From: Burkholderiales bacterium
Lineage (GTDB): Bacteria > Pseudomonadota > Gammaproteobacteria > Burkholderiales > Burkholderiaceae_C
Direction: 5' to 3'
Assembly: GCA_016192425.1 (NCBI GenBank)
Contig: JACPUE010000011.1
Span: 1-64,000, forward strand
DNA: 64,000 nucleotides
Both the position numbers and the translations under genes were made by a program. How positions within the stretch are numbered: position 1 is the stretch's first letter; the number at the start of each line of letters is the position of its first letter. The notes beneath the pieces were generated by a model. That model saw only the letters and a list, made by a program, of their open reading frames with translations. It made no database searches and was not told the origin of the DNA. This document shows, piece after piece, positions 28,943-38,710 of this stretch.

Positions 28943-31900
28943 TCAGGCGTCCGCCATGGAGAGGGCGGACTCCATGTCCACCGCCACGATGCGCGAGACG
29001 CCTTGCTCCTGCATGGTCACGCCGATGAGTTGCTCGGCCATTTCCATGGCGATCTTGTTGTGGCTGATGAACAGGAACTGGGTGCCCTGCTTGCTCATGC
29101 TGGTAACCAGCTTGGCGTAGCGCTCGGTGTTGGCGTCGTCCAGCGGCGCGTCCACCTCGTCGAGCAGGCAGAACGGCGCGGGGTTGAGCTGGAAGATGGC
29201 AAACACCAGCGCAATGGCGGTGAGCGCTTTTTCGCCGCCCGAGAGCAGGTGGATGGTCTGGTTCTTCTTGCCGGGCGGCTGGGCCATGACCTGCACGCCG
29301 GAATCCAGAATTTCGTCGCCGGTGATGATGAGCCGCGCCTGGCCACCGCCGAACAGCTCGGGGAACATGCGCCCGAAGTGCTGGTTGACGGCGTCGAAGG
29401 TGCCCGAGAGCAGGTCGCGCGTTTCGGCGTCGATCTTGCGGATGGCGTCTTCCAGCGTCTGCATGGCCTGCTGCAGGTCGGCGGTTTGCGCGTCCAGGAA
29501 GACCTTGCGCTCACGCGCGGCGGCCAGTTCTTCCAGCGCGGCCAGGTTGACGGCGCCCAGCGCGGCAATTTCACGCTGCAGGCGGTCGATCTCGCCCTGC
29601 AGGCCCGACAGGCGCACGCCGCCTTCGGCCACCGATTGCGCCAGCGCCTCCAGGTCGGCCTGCGCATCTTGCAGCAGGGTGCTGTACTGCTCCAGCCCCA
29701 GGCGGGCGGCTTGTTCCTTGAGCTGCAGTTCGGTGATGCGCGTGCGCTGGGGCTCCATGGCGCGCTCCAGTTGCAGGCGGCGCTCGTCGCTGGCGCGCAG
29801 GCGGGCGGTCAGGTCGTCGTACTGGCTGCGCTGGGCGGCCAATTCCTGCTCGCGTTGCAGCTTGAGCGTCAGCACCTGCTGCAGCCCGCCCTGCGCGGCG
29901 GCGTCGGACAGGCGCTCCAGCTCGCCCTGGGCGCGCTGGCGTTCGTCCTGCAGGGCCTGGGTTTGCTGGGCGGCGGTGTCCAGGGTGCGTGAAAGCTCGG
30001 CGCGGCGGGCCTCCAGGCTGCGCTGCGAGAAGGTGGCCTCCTGCGCCTGGCGCTCCAGGCTGCGCTGCTGCTCGCGGCATTCCTGCAGGCGGCGTTCGGC
30101 CTCGATCACGCGGTCGCCCAGCTGGGCGTGGCGCTCCTGGCTGTCGGCCAGTTGCATGTCGAGTTCTTCAAAGCGGGCTTCGGCGGCCACGCGGCGCTCT
30201 TGCAGGTCGTCCAGCTGGGCCTGCACTTCGGCCAGGTCGGCGCCGATCTGCTCGCTGCGCGCGCGCGCCTGCTCGGCCAGTTGCGACTGGCGCAGGTGCT
30301 CCACCTGCAGCTCGTGCGCGCGCGACTGGGCCTCGGCGGCCTCGCGGCCCAGCGTGGCCAGGCGCTGGGTGGCGTCGGCGTAGGCGGCCTCGGCGCGTAC
30401 CAGCGCGGTGCGGGCCTCTTCGCCGATGAGGGCCTGGGCGCGCAGTTCCTTGTCGAGGTGCTCGATCTCCTGGGCACGCGCCAGCAGGCCCGATTGCTCG
30501 GAGTCCTGCGCGTAAAAACCTACGCTGTGCGCCGTGACGCAGTGCCCCTGCGGCACGTACAGGGCGCTGCCGGGCGCAAGCTGGGCGCGGCGGTCCAGCG
30601 CCTCGTCCAGCGAGGGGGCGGTGTGATAGCCCACAAGCCAGTCTTCGAGCACGGCGCGCAGCCCTGCGTCGTGCACGCGCAGCAGGTCCGACAGGCGCGG
30701 CAGGCCGTTTGCTGCGGCCGGCGTGGGTGCCTGCGGCGGCGTGAAGAAGGCCAGCTTGGCGGCGGGCGCATCGCCCCCGCCCGCGCCCAAGAAGCCGCGC
30801 ACCATGTCCAGGCGGCCCACTTCGAGCGCGCCCAGGCGCTCGCGCAGCGCGGCTTCCAGCGCGTTTTCCCAGCCGGGTTCGATGTGGATGCGGCTCCACA
30901 GGCCCTGCAGGCCGTCCAGGCCGTGCTTGGCCAGCCAGGGGCGCAGTTTGCCGTCGGTCTTGACCTTTTCCTGCAGCGCCTTGAGGGCCTCCATGCGCGC
31001 CGAAAGGTCGGCCTGGCGGGCGGTCTCCTGGTTCACGGCCTGCTGGCGGGCGCGGCGGTCTTCGTCCAGGCGGGGCACGGCTTCCTGCAGTTCCTCCAGC
31101 CGGGCAGCGGCCAGTTCCTGGGCCTCGGTGGCGGCGTCGCACTGGCTGCGCAGGTTGGCCAGGCGTGCTTCGTCGGGCGCAGCCAGGGCGTTGCGGTCGG
31201 CGCGCAGGCGCTCGAAGCGGGCGTCGGCCTGGCGGGTTTGTTCGTCGATGCTGCGCTGCTCTGCCGCCAGCACCTGGATTTGCTGCTGCACCTGCACCAC
31301 GCTGGCGCGCTGGGCGTCGGCCTGGCCCTGGGCCTGGCGCAGGGCTTCTTCCAGGTCGGGCAGGCGCATGGCCTGTTCTTCGACCTGGGCGGCCAGCAGC
31401 TCGGCTTTTTCCTCGGCATCGACCCCGGCCCCGGCCAGGTGCTCCAGCTCGGCGTCGGCCTCTTCGCGGCGCGCCTGCCACTGGGTGATTTGCTCGGCCA
31501 GTTGCACCAGGCGCTGCTCCACGCGCTGGCGGCCTTCAAGCACGTAGCGGATTTCGGCCTCCAGGCGGCCAACTTCGGCGCTGGCCTCGTAGAGCTTGCC
31601 CTGGGCCTGGTTGACCTGGTCGCCCGCAGCGTAGTGCGCCTGGCGGATGGTTTCGAGCTCGGCCTCGACATGGCGCAGGTCGGCCATGCGCGATTCCAGC
31701 TCGTTGACGGCGGCCAGCCCTTCGGTGCGCACGCGGGCCTGCTCGGCCTCGGCCTCGGTGCGCTTGAGGTACCACTGCTGGTGCTGGCGCAGCGTGGCCT
31801 GGGACTGCAGCTGTTTGAAGCGCTCGGCCACCTCGGCCTGTTTTTCGAGCTTTTCGAGATTGCTGCCCAGCTCGCGCAGGATGTCTTCCACGCGGGTGAG

Positions 31901-32470
31901 GTTCTCGCGCGTGTCGTGCAGGCGGTTTTCGGTTTCGCGGCGGCGCTCCTTGTATTTGGAGACACCGGCGGCCTCTTCGAGGAACAGGCGCAGCTCCTCG
32001 GGGCGCGATTCGATGATGCGGCTGATGGTGCCCTGGCCGATGATGGCGTAGGCACGCGGCCCCAGGCCCGTGCCCAGGAACACGTCCTGCACGTCACGCC
32101 GGCGCACCGGCTGGTTGTTGATGTAGTAGCTGCTGTTGCCGTCGCGCGTGAGCACGCGCTTGACGGCGATTTCGGTGAACTGGTTCCACTGGCCACCAGC
32201 GCGGTGGTCGGCATTGTCAAAGACCAGCTCCACGCTGGAGCGGCTGGCGGGCTTGCGCGAGGTGGTGCCGTTGAAGATCACGTCCTGCATGGACTCGCCG
32301 CGCAGCTCGCTCGCCTTGGACTCGCCCAGCACCCAGCGCACCGCGTCCATGATGTTGGACTTGCCGCAGCCGTTGGGCCCCACCACGCCCACCAGTTGCC
32401 CTGGCAGCATGAAGTTGGTGGGTTCGGCAAACGACTTGAAGCCGGAGAGTTTGATGGAGTTGAGACGCAC
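28943..32470 (-). CDS. smc: Chromosome segregation/condensation protein SMC
   Basis: A 1175-aa condensin ATPase. The N-terminal half-ATPase has Walker A GPNGCGKSN (about 32-40); two long coiled coils flank a central hinge (about 510-680); the C-terminal half-ATPase has signature LLSGGEKALTAIALVFAI and Walker B PFCLLDEVDAPLDD. It works with kleisin ScpA and ScpB, not present here. The start is GTG 32470 (MRLNSIKLSGFKSF). First gene of smc-zipA-ligA-patatin, all co-directional with short or overlapping spacers, so a single operon of genome maintenance genes is likely. Confidence 0.97.
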   Translation of the reverse strand: MRLNSIKLSGFKSFAEPTNFMLPGQLVGVVGPNGCGKSNIMDAVRWVLGESKASELRGESMQDVIFNGTTSRKPASRSSVELVFDNADHRAGGQWNQFTEIAVKRVLTRDGNSSYYINNQPVRRRDVQDVFLGTGLGPRAYAIIGQGTISRIIESRPEELRLFLEEAAGVSKYKERRRETENRLHDTRENLTRVEDILRELGSNLEKLEKQAEVAERFKQLQSQATLRQHQQWYLKRTEAEAEQARVRTEGLAAVNELESRMADLRHVEAELETIRQAHYAAGDQVNQAQGKLYEASAEVGRLEAEIRYVLEGRQRVEQRLVQLAEQITQWQARREEADAELEHLAGAGVDAEEKAELLAAQVEEQAMRLPDLEEALRQAQGQADAQRASVVQVQQQIQVLAAEQRSIDEQTRQADARFERLRADRNALAAPDEARLANLRSQCDAATEAQELAAARLEELQEAVPRLDEDRRARQQAVNQETARQADLSARMEALKALQEKVKTDGKLRPWLAKHGLDGLQGLWSRIHIEPGWENALEAALRERLGALEVGRLDMVRGFLGAGGGDAPAAKLAFFTPPQAPTPAAANGLPRLSDLLRVHDAGLRAVLEDWLVGYHTAPSLDEALDRRAQLAPGSALYVPQGHCVTAHSVGFYAQDSEQSGLLARAQEIEHLDKELRAQALIGEEARTALVRAEAAYADATQRLATLGREAAEAQSRAHELQVEHLRQSQLAEQARARSEQIGADLAEVQAQLDDLQERRVAAEARFEELDMQLADSQERHAQLGDRVIEAERRLQECREQQRSLERQAQEATFSQRSLEARRAELSRTLDTAAQQTQALQDERQRAQGELERLSDAAAQGGLQQVLTLKLQREQELAAQRSQYDDLTARLRASDERRLQLERAMEPQRTRITELQLKEQAARLGLEQYSTLLQDAQADLEALAQSVAEGGVRLSGLQGEIDRLQREIAALGAVNLAALEELAAARERKVFLDAQTADLQQAMQTLEDAIRKIDAETRDLLSGTFDAVNQHFGRMFPELFGGGQARLIITGDEILDSGVQVMAQPPGKKNQTIHLLSGGEKALTAIALVFAIFQLNPAPFCLLDEVDAPLDDANTERYAKLVTSMSKQGTQFLFISHNKIAMEMAEQLIGVTMQEQGVSRIVAVDMESALSMADA

Positions 32471-32678
32471 GGATCACCCTGACAGACGCCGGGCCAGGGC
32501 TGTGAAAGCCCCGTCGGCAAGGCGCCGATGTTACCCGAGCGCCGTGTCCCGGCGCGGTTGTGGCACAGGCGTGTAAACAAATGAAACATCGGCGGGTTTG
32601 CGCTTTTCCATACCACCGCCTTTGCCTTGGGCATGACAGACTTGCACGCACCGTCAAGAACCTCTTGGAACGCACGCC

Positions 32679-34403
32679 ATGAACGCCCCACCCTCTCTCC
32701 AGGAATCCCAGGCGCTGAGCGCCGCAGAAAACTCCCCCCTTTCCATGCAAGGACACGGCGCCGCGCTTGCGGCCCTGGGTGCGGCGGCCCTGGCCGCCTG
32801 CGGTGGCGGGAGCGACTCCAGCCCCTCCACACCCGGTGCCCCGGACACCAGCACGAACGCTCCTGCCGCCCCGCTCACCAATGAGGAAAGCGCCCGCTTC
32901 CTGGCGCAGGCGACCCTGGGCGCGAGCCGCGCCGACATCGAGGCGCTGACCAGCAAGGGCCTGGAGACCTGGCTCAACGAGCAGTTCGCCATGCCGGTGA
33001 GCCAAAGTTTGGTGGAGTGGCTGTACGCCAAAGGCTTTGATGCCGAAACCTACCGCTTCAGCCAGAACGGCCTGGACAAAGCCCTGTGGCGCACGCTCAT
33101 CAGCAGCCCCGATACACTGCGCCAGCGCGTGGCGCTGGCGCTGTCCGAGATCTGCGTGGCGTCGGCGGCAGGCGTCAACAGCAGCTTTCCGCAGTTTGCC
33201 ATGGCGTTTTATTACGACATCCTGCAAACCCATGCGTTTGGCAACTACCGCCAATTGCTGGAGGCCATCTCGCTGAGCCCGGCCATGGGCTACTACCTCA
33301 CCTACCGGGGCAATGCCAAGGCCAACGCCAAGACCGGCAGCCAGCCCGACGAAAACTATGCACGCGAGCTGATGCAGCTTTTCTCCATCGGCCTGGTGCA
33401 GCTGCAAGCCGACGGCACGCCCGTGGTCAACAACGGCCAGTTCGTGGAAACCTACCGCGCCGAGGACGTGAGCGGGCTGGCGCGCGTGTTCACGGGCTGG
33501 GACCTGGACACGGCGGGCCTGGCCCAACCCTACCCGGCCGTGCTGATGTGCCGCTCCATGGCGCAGGCGGCCTCGCGCTACGAAACCGGTGCCAAGCAGT
33601 TCCTGGGCACCACCATCCCCGAAGGGACCGATGCGCTCGCCGCGCTGCGCCGGGCGCTGGACGCCATCTACGCCCACCCCAATGTGCCGCCGTTCATCAG
33701 CCGCCAGCTCATCCAGCGCCTGGTGACCAGCAACCCCAGCGGCAACTATGTGGCGCGCGTGGCAGCCGTGTTTGCCAACAACGGACAAGGTGCGCGCGGA
33801 GACCTGCGCGCCGTGGTGCGCGCCGTCTTGCTGGACCCCGAGGCGCGCGACCGCAACCAGCTGCAAAGCCCCTCCTGGGGCAAGCTGCGCGAACCGGTGC
33901 AGCGCTTCGTGCACTGGGCACGGGCTTTCGGCGCCACGTCCACCGGCCAGGCCTGGGACGTGGGCGACCTGTCCGACCCCGGTTCACGCCTGGGGCAGAG
34001 TCCGCTGCGCTCGCCCTCGGTGTTCAACTTTTACCGCCCCGGCTATGTGCCGCCCAACACCACGCTGGCGGCCCAGGGCCTGGTGGGCCCGGAATTCCAG
34101 GTCACCAACGAATCCACGGTGGCGGGCTACGTCAACTTCATGCAGAACGCAGTGGCAGGCAAGAGCGTGGGCGACCTGCGTGCAGACTACGCCCCGCTGC
34201 TGGCCAAGGCGGGCGACCCGGCGGCGCTGGTGGCCGAACTGCAGCTGGTGCTGGCGGCAGGCCAGCTATCGGCTGGAACGGTGGCCACGCTCACGGCACT
34301 GCTGGGAGGCATGCCCGGCAAGACCACCGCAGAGCTGCAGAACCGGGTATATGCCGCACTCACACTGGTGCTGGCATCGCCCGAATACATCGTCCAGAAA
34401 TGA
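32679..34403 (+). CDS. Exported DUF1800 family protein
   Basis: A 574-aa secreted or lipid-anchored protein. The N-terminus contains a hydrophobic stretch ending in AALAACGGGSD, a probable lipobox. DUF1800 landmarks are FLAQATLGASRADIEAL, ARELMQLFSIGLVQL (the 'ENYARELMELFTLG' block), GLARVFTGW and NFYRPGYVPP. Molecular activity is not established for the family; it is nearly always paired with DUF1501, as here. The stop codon overlaps the next start. A 208-bp intergenic region from smc holds the promoter, with AT-rich TGTAAACAAATGAAAC. Confidence 0.85.
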   Translation: MNAPPSLQESQALSAAENSPLSMQGHGAALAALGAAALAACGGGSDSSPSTPGAPDTSTNAPAAPLTNEESARFLAQATLGASRADIEALTSKGLETWLNEQFAMPVSQSLVEWLYAKGFDAETYRFSQNGLDKALWRTLISSPDTLRQRVALALSEICVASAAGVNSSFPQFAMAFYYDILQTHAFGNYRQLLEAISLSPAMGYYLTYRGNAKANAKTGSQPDENYARELMQLFSIGLVQLQADGTPVVNNGQFVETYRAEDVSGLARVFTGWDLDTAGLAQPYPAVLMCRSMAQAASRYETGAKQFLGTTIPEGTDALAALRRALDAIYAHPNVPPFISRQLIQRLVTSNPSGNYVARVAAVFANNGQGARGDLRAVVRAVLLDPEARDRNQLQSPSWGKLREPVQRFVHWARAFGATSTGQAWDVGDLSDPGSRLGQSPLRSPSVFNFYRPGYVPPNTTLAAQGLVGPEFQVTNESTVAGYVNFMQNAVAGKSVGDLRADYAPLLAKAGDPAALVAELQLVLAAGQLSAGTVATLTALLGGMPGKTTAELQNRVYAALTLVLASPEYIVQK

Positions 34404-35821
34404 GGCCCCGCATGCCTGCACACCCCACCACCACCATGCACGACGCCACCCACGACGCTTCCCGCCGCGCCTTCCTGCGCCGCAGCAGCCTTTTGTCCAT
34501 GGCCGCGGGGGCCGCTCCCTGGGCGCTCACGCTCTCGGCCATGGGCGACGCAGCCGCACAGACGGCCAGCGACTACAAGGCCCTGGTCTGCGTGTTCCTG
34601 CAAGGCGGAAATGACAGCTGGAACACCGTGGTTCCCTACGACAGCACACACCACGCGCTCTACCAAGGCCTACGCAGCAACATCGCCTTCACGCGCGATG
34701 CGCTGGCAGGCAGTGTGCTGACGCCTGCAGGCGGCAGCACCGACGGGCGTGCCTTCGCCCTGGCCCCCAACCTGGGCGCGGGCCTGTTGCCGCTGTTCCA
34801 GCAAGGACGCATGGCCGTGCTGCACAACGTGGGCACGCTGGTGCAGCCCACCACGCGCGCGCAGTACCTGGCGCGCTCGGTGCCGCTGCCGCCAAAGCTG
34901 TTCTCGCACAACGACCAGCAGTCCTACTGGCAGGCATCGGCCGCCGAAGGCGCCACCACCGGCTGGGGCGGGCGCATGGGGGATTTGTTCGTATCGGCCA
35001 ACAGCACGTCGGCATTCACCTGCATCAACGTGACGGGCAACGCGGTGTACCTGTCGGGCAACACCGCCATTCCCTACCAGGTGACCACCAGCGGCGCGGT
35101 GCCCGTCAACGGTATCAAGAGCGCGCTGTTCGGCTCGTCTGCGGCATCGCAGGTGCTGCGCCAGTTCATGACGCAAGGCTCCCCGCACTGGCTGGCCAAC
35201 GAGCACGCACGCGTGGCGCAGCGCTCCATCGAGGCGGGCGAGCGCATCACCGCCGCACTGGCGGGCAACCCGGCGCCCGTCGCCTTTCCCACCAACAACC
35301 GGCTGGCCGACCAGTTGGCCATGGTGGCACGCCTCATCAGCGCCCGGGGCAGCCTGGGCACCAAGCGCCAGGTGTTCTTTGTGTCGCTGGGCGGATTCGA
35401 CACGCACGACAGCCAGGTCAACGCCCACGCCACGCTGATGGCCACCCTGGGCAACGCGCTGTCCGCGTTCTACCGCGCCACCGAAGCCCTGGGCGTGGCC
35501 TCGCAGGTCACCACCTTCACGGCCACCGACTTCGGCCGCACGCTGGTCAGCAACAACGACGGCACGGACCACGGCTGGGGCTCGTCACAGTTCGTGATCG
35601 GCGGCGCCGTGAAAGGCGGGAGCTTTGTCGGCACCGCCCCGCTGCCCGCCAACAACGGGCCCGACGACGTGGGCCAGGGCCGCCTGCTGCCCTCGGTGTC
35701 GGTCGAACAATACGCCGCCACGCTGGGCCGCTGGTTCGGCATATCCGCCACCGACCTGCCCCTGGTGCTGCCGCGCCTGGGTAATTTCGGCACGGCCGAC
35801 CTGGGCTTCATGGCGGCCTGA
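34400..35821 (+). CDS. Tat-exported DUF1501 family protein
   Basis: A 473-aa protein translated from an ATG that overlaps the DUF1800 stop (ATGA); a second ATG lies four codons downstream. The N-terminus has a twin-arginine signal, SRRAFLRRSSLLSMAAG followed by a hydrophobic run and an AxA-type site near DAAAQ. DUF1501 motifs are CVFLQGGNDSWNTVVPY, FSHNDQQSYWQ, FFVSLGGFDTHDSQ and ATDFGRTL. The fold is related to alkaline phosphatase/sulfatase-like proteins, but activity is unknown. Function in the envelope with DUF1800 is inferred from pairing. Confidence 0.87.
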   Translation: MRPRMPAHPTTTMHDATHDASRRAFLRRSSLLSMAAGAAPWALTLSAMGDAAAQTASDYKALVCVFLQGGNDSWNTVVPYDSTHHALYQGLRSNIAFTRDALAGSVLTPAGGSTDGRAFALAPNLGAGLLPLFQQGRMAVLHNVGTLVQPTTRAQYLARSVPLPPKLFSHNDQQSYWQASAAEGATTGWGGRMGDLFVSANSTSAFTCINVTGNAVYLSGNTAIPYQVTTSGAVPVNGIKSALFGSSAASQVLRQFMTQGSPHWLANEHARVAQRSIEAGERITAALAGNPAPVAFPTNNRLADQLAMVARLISARGSLGTKRQVFFVSLGGFDTHDSQVNAHATLMATLGNALSAFYRATEALGVASQVTTFTATDFGRTLVSNNDGTDHGWGSSQFVIGGAVKGGSFVGTAPLPANNGPDDVGQGRLLPSVSVEQYAATLGRWFGISATDLPLVLPRLGNFGTADLGFMAA

Positions 35822-35840
35822 CCCCGAATTTGTGGATTGG

Positions 35841-35894
35841 ATTGGGCTCCAACGCCTATCCATTAAGCGCTAACAGCTACTAATTCGATAGCAT
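35841..35894 (+). repeat. Dispersed palindromic repeat, copy 9 (3' end of the acyl-CoA regulator)
   Basis: GGGCTCCAACGCC, ATTAAGCGCTAACAGC and TAATTCGATAGC, forward orientation. It lies between two convergent genes and supplies the stop codon and last residues of the minus-strand regulator. Confidence 0.75.
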
Positions 35895-37343
35895 TCGCTG
35901 CTGCACCGGGTACGGTGCCAGCGTGCTGCGGCGCTCGTCCACCTCCAGCGTGCGGCCTACGGGGGGGAAGGCGCGTTGCGGGCAACTGGTGCGCTCGCAG
36001 ACCTTGCAGCCCATGCCGATGGGCACGGTGGCGGCGGGGTCGGCCAGGTTCAGGCCCTTGGAATACACCCAGCGCGGCGCGTGCTCGATATCGCAGCCCA
36101 GCGCCACGGCGTGCAGCTTGCCCGGCGCGCCCCAGGCGCCGCCGCCATGCTGCACGGTGCGCGCCACCCACAGGTAGGTGCGCCCGTCGGGCATGCGGGC
36201 GAGCTGCGTGGCGATGCGGCCGGGCTGGGCGAAGGCCTCGTACACGTTCCACAGCGGGCAGGTGCCGCCGATGCGCGAGAAGTGGAAATGCGTGGCCGAC
36301 TGGCGCTTGGAGATGTTGCCCGCCCGGTCCACGCGGATGAAGATGAACGGGATGCCGCGCGCCTGCGGCCGCTGCAGCATGGACAGCCGGTGGCACACCG
36401 CCTCGAAGCCCACGCCGAAGCGCTGGCCCAGGCGCTCGATGTCGTAGCCCTCCTCCTCCGCCGCACGCAAGAAGGCCGCATAGGGCATGAGCAGCGCCCC
36501 GGCAAAGTAGTTGGCCAGGCCGATGCGCGCGAGCTGCCGCGCTTCGCTGCTGGACAGGCGCGCGTCCTGCGCCAGGCGGCGCAGTTCGGGCTCCATCTCC
36601 AGAAAGGCCAGTTGCGTGGCCATGTGGAAGTTGCGCTGCCCGCCCTCCAGCCGGTCCGACAGGTACAGCACCCCGGCAGCGGGGTCAAAGAAGCGCAACG
36701 TACCGTCGCCCAGCACGGGCGCCTCGGGGCCGGGCGTGACCACGCGCACGCCGTGCTGCTGCTCCAGGCGCTGCAGCAGCGCGCCTTCTGCCCGGCGCGG
36801 CTCCACGCCCCAGGCCTGGGCGCAGCGCTCGGCGGTGTCGTCCAGTTCGGCCATGTGGTTGTGGTGGGCGAAGAAGTAGTCGCGCACCTCTTCGTAGGCC
36901 ATGGGTGGCGGTGCCGCGCTGCCCTGCGCGCTGCGCTCGTCGCCCCAGCCTGCGGACAGGGCCTCCAGCCGCTCCAGCACCTGGCGGTAGCGCGTGTGCA
37001 TGCCGATGAGGGTGCGCGCCACGGCGGGCATGCTGGCGGCCAGTTCGCGCACCTCGGCCAGCGACACCTGGGCGCGTGCATCGGCGGCGGCGCCCTGGTC
37101 GGCCAGCACTTCGCCCAGCCCGGCGATCAGGCGCGCTTCTTCATCGTCTGAAAAGCGCTGCACGTCCACGCCCAGCACGGCGTTGATCTTGAGCAGTACG
37201 GGCACGGTGAGCGGGCGCTGGTTCTGCTCGATCTGGTTCAGGTAGCTGGCCGACAGGCCCAGCGTGCGCGCCAGGGCCACTTGCGTCAGGCCGCGCTCTT
37301 CGCGCAGGCGGCGCAGCTGCACGCCCATGAAGGTTTTGCGCAT
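35880..37343 (-). CDS. XRE-type short-chain acyl-CoA regulator (RamB/PrpR-like)
   Basis: A 487-aa regulator. Residues about 8-65 are an XRE helix-turn-helix ([30 protein letters not shown] split over two helices). A central IrrE-like region with a degenerate HxxxHxxD follows, and a C-terminal DUF2083 domain ends in the cysteine set CERTSC plus upstream GMGCKVC. Family members (RamB, MSMEG PrpR) sense short-chain acyl-CoA and control glyoxylate or methylcitrate genes. It is divergent from prpC across a 171-bp region rich in TTTGCAA-like boxes, so it almost certainly controls the prp genes and itself. The last codons and stop come from repeat copy 9. Confidence 0.87.
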   Translation of the reverse strand: MRKTFMGVQLRRLREERGLTQVALARTLGLSASYLNQIEQNQRPLTVPVLLKINAVLGVDVQRFSDDEEARLIAGLGEVLADQGAAADARAQVSLAEVRELAASMPAVARTLIGMHTRYRQVLERLEALSAGWGDERSAQGSAAPPPMAYEEVRDYFFAHHNHMAELDDTAERCAQAWGVEPRRAEGALLQRLEQQHGVRVVTPGPEAPVLGDGTLRFFDPAAGVLYLSDRLEGGQRNFHMATQLAFLEMEPELRRLAQDARLSSSEARQLARIGLANYFAGALLMPYAAFLRAAEEEGYDIERLGQRFGVGFEAVCHRLSMLQRPQARGIPFIFIRVDRAGNISKRQSATHFHFSRIGGTCPLWNVYEAFAQPGRIATQLARMPDGRTYLWVARTVQHGGGAWGAPGKLHAVALGCDIEHAPRWVYSKGLNLADPAATVPIGMGCKVCERTSCPQRAFPPVGRTLEVDERRSTLAPYPVQQRMLSN

Positions 37344-37363
37344 GGTTCAAGCCCCTTCCAATT

Positions 37364-37499
37364 ATTCGCAAAATTTGCAATTCACCATTTTTTGATTCGC
37401 AAACCTTCGCCAATTCAGGACTTTCAGGGCTACAGCAGTTTGCGTACATTGCAAATTATCCGCCAGACAGGCAGGAAAGCGCCACTTTTGATTTGCAAT
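37364..37499. promoter_or_regulatory. prp control region with repeated TTTGCAA-type boxes
   Basis: Four related boxes lie in the divergent gap: ATTCGCAAAATTTGCAAT (37364-37381, inverted pair), GATTCGCAAA (37394-37403), TTTGCGTACATTGCAAA (37439-37455, inverted pair) and GATTTGCAAT (37490-37499). RamB-type regulators recognise TTTGCAAA-like sequences, so these are good candidate operators. Confidence 0.65.
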
Positions 37500-37514
37500 G
37501 GAGAACCCCGCACC

Positions 37515-38672
37515 ATGACCGAAACCACCACCCTCGCCCCGCCCAAGGCCAAGAAATCCGTCGCCCTGTCGGGCGTGCAGGCAGGCAACACCGCGCTGTG
37601 CACCGTGGGCCGCACAGGCAACGACCTGCACTACCGCGGCTACGACATCCTGGACATTGCCGAGGTCTGCGCGTTCGAGGAAATCGCCCACCTGCTGGTG
37701 CACGGCAAGCTGCCCACGCAGGCCGAACTCAAGGCCTACCAGGCCAAGCTGCGTGCCCTGCGCGGCCTGCCCGGCAGCGTGAAGGCCGCGCTGGAACAAC
37801 TGCCCGCCGCCAGCCACCCCATGGACGTGATGCGCACCGGCGTCTCCACCCTGGGCTGCGCCCTGCCCGAAAAGGACGACCACAACCTGCCGGGCAGCAG
37901 GGATATTGCCGACCGCCTGCTGGCCAGCCTGGGCAGCATGCTGCTGTACTGGTACCACTTCAGCAACTCGGGGCGCCGCATTGCGGTGGAGACCGACGAC
38001 GACTCGATTGGCGGGCACTTCCTGCACCTGCTGCACGGCACGCCGCCGCGCGCCAGCTGGGTGCGCGCCATGCACACCTCGCTCAACCTGTATGCCGAGC
38101 ACGAGTTCAACGCCAGCACCTTTGCCGCGCGCGTGGTGGCGGGCACGGGCAGCGACATGTATTCGGCCATCACCGGCGCCATTGGCGCGCTGCGCGGCCC
38201 CAAGCACGGCGGCGCCAACGAAGTGGCGTTTGAAGTGCAAAAGCGCTACGACAGCGCCGACGAGGCCGAGGCCGACATCCGCCGCCGCGTGCAGGCCAAG
38301 GAGGTGGTCATCGGCTTCGGCCACCCGGTCTATACCGTGAGCGATCCGCGCAACGCCATCATCAAGGGCGTGGCGCAGCGCCTGTCGCAAGAGGCGGGCA
38401 GCACCAAGATGTTCGACATTGCGCAGCGGCTCGAAGCGGTGATGTGGGAGGAAAAAAGGATGTTCCCCAACCTCGACTGGTTCAGCGCCGTGAGCTACCA
38501 CATGATGCAGGTGCCCACGGCCATGTTCACGCCGCTGTTCGTCATTGCCCGCACCAGCGGCTGGGCAGCGCATGTGATCGAGCAGCGGCAGGACAACAAG
38601 ATCATCCGCCCCAGCGCGCAGTACATTGGCCCCGAAGACCAGAAGTTCGTGCCCATAGAGGCACGCGCGTGA
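37515..38672 (+). CDS. prpC: 2-methylcitrate synthase
   Basis: Condenses propionyl-CoA with oxaloacetate. The protein is 385 aa from ATG 37515, the normal PrpC length (citrate synthases are ~430). It starts with [18 protein letters not shown] and has [10 protein letters not shown], catalytic His regions [10 protein letters not shown] and GFGHPVYT, and the Asp-containing ENLDWFSA-type block ([11 protein letters not shown]). It is the first gene of prpC-acnD-prpF-prpB, directly under the acyl-CoA regulator's operators. Context decides methylcitrate rather than citrate synthase. Confidence 0.95.
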   Translation: MTETTTLAPPKAKKSVALSGVQAGNTALCTVGRTGNDLHYRGYDILDIAEVCAFEEIAHLLVHGKLPTQAELKAYQAKLRALRGLPGSVKAALEQLPAASHPMDVMRTGVSTLGCALPEKDDHNLPGSRDIADRLLASLGSMLLYWYHFSNSGRRIAVETDDDSIGGHFLHLLHGTPPRASWVRAMHTSLNLYAEHEFNASTFAARVVAGTGSDMYSAITGAIGALRGPKHGGANEVAFEVQKRYDSADEAEADIRRRVQAKEVVIGFGHPVYTVSDPRNAIIKGVAQRLSQEAGSTKMFDIAQRLEAVMWEEKRMFPNLDWFSAVSYHMMQVPTAMFTPLFVIARTSGWAAHVIEQRQDNKIIRPSAQYIGPEDQKFVPIEARA

Positions 38673-38710
38673 GCCGCCCGCCCACCCCCGCAACGCCACG
38701 CAGCCCCACC

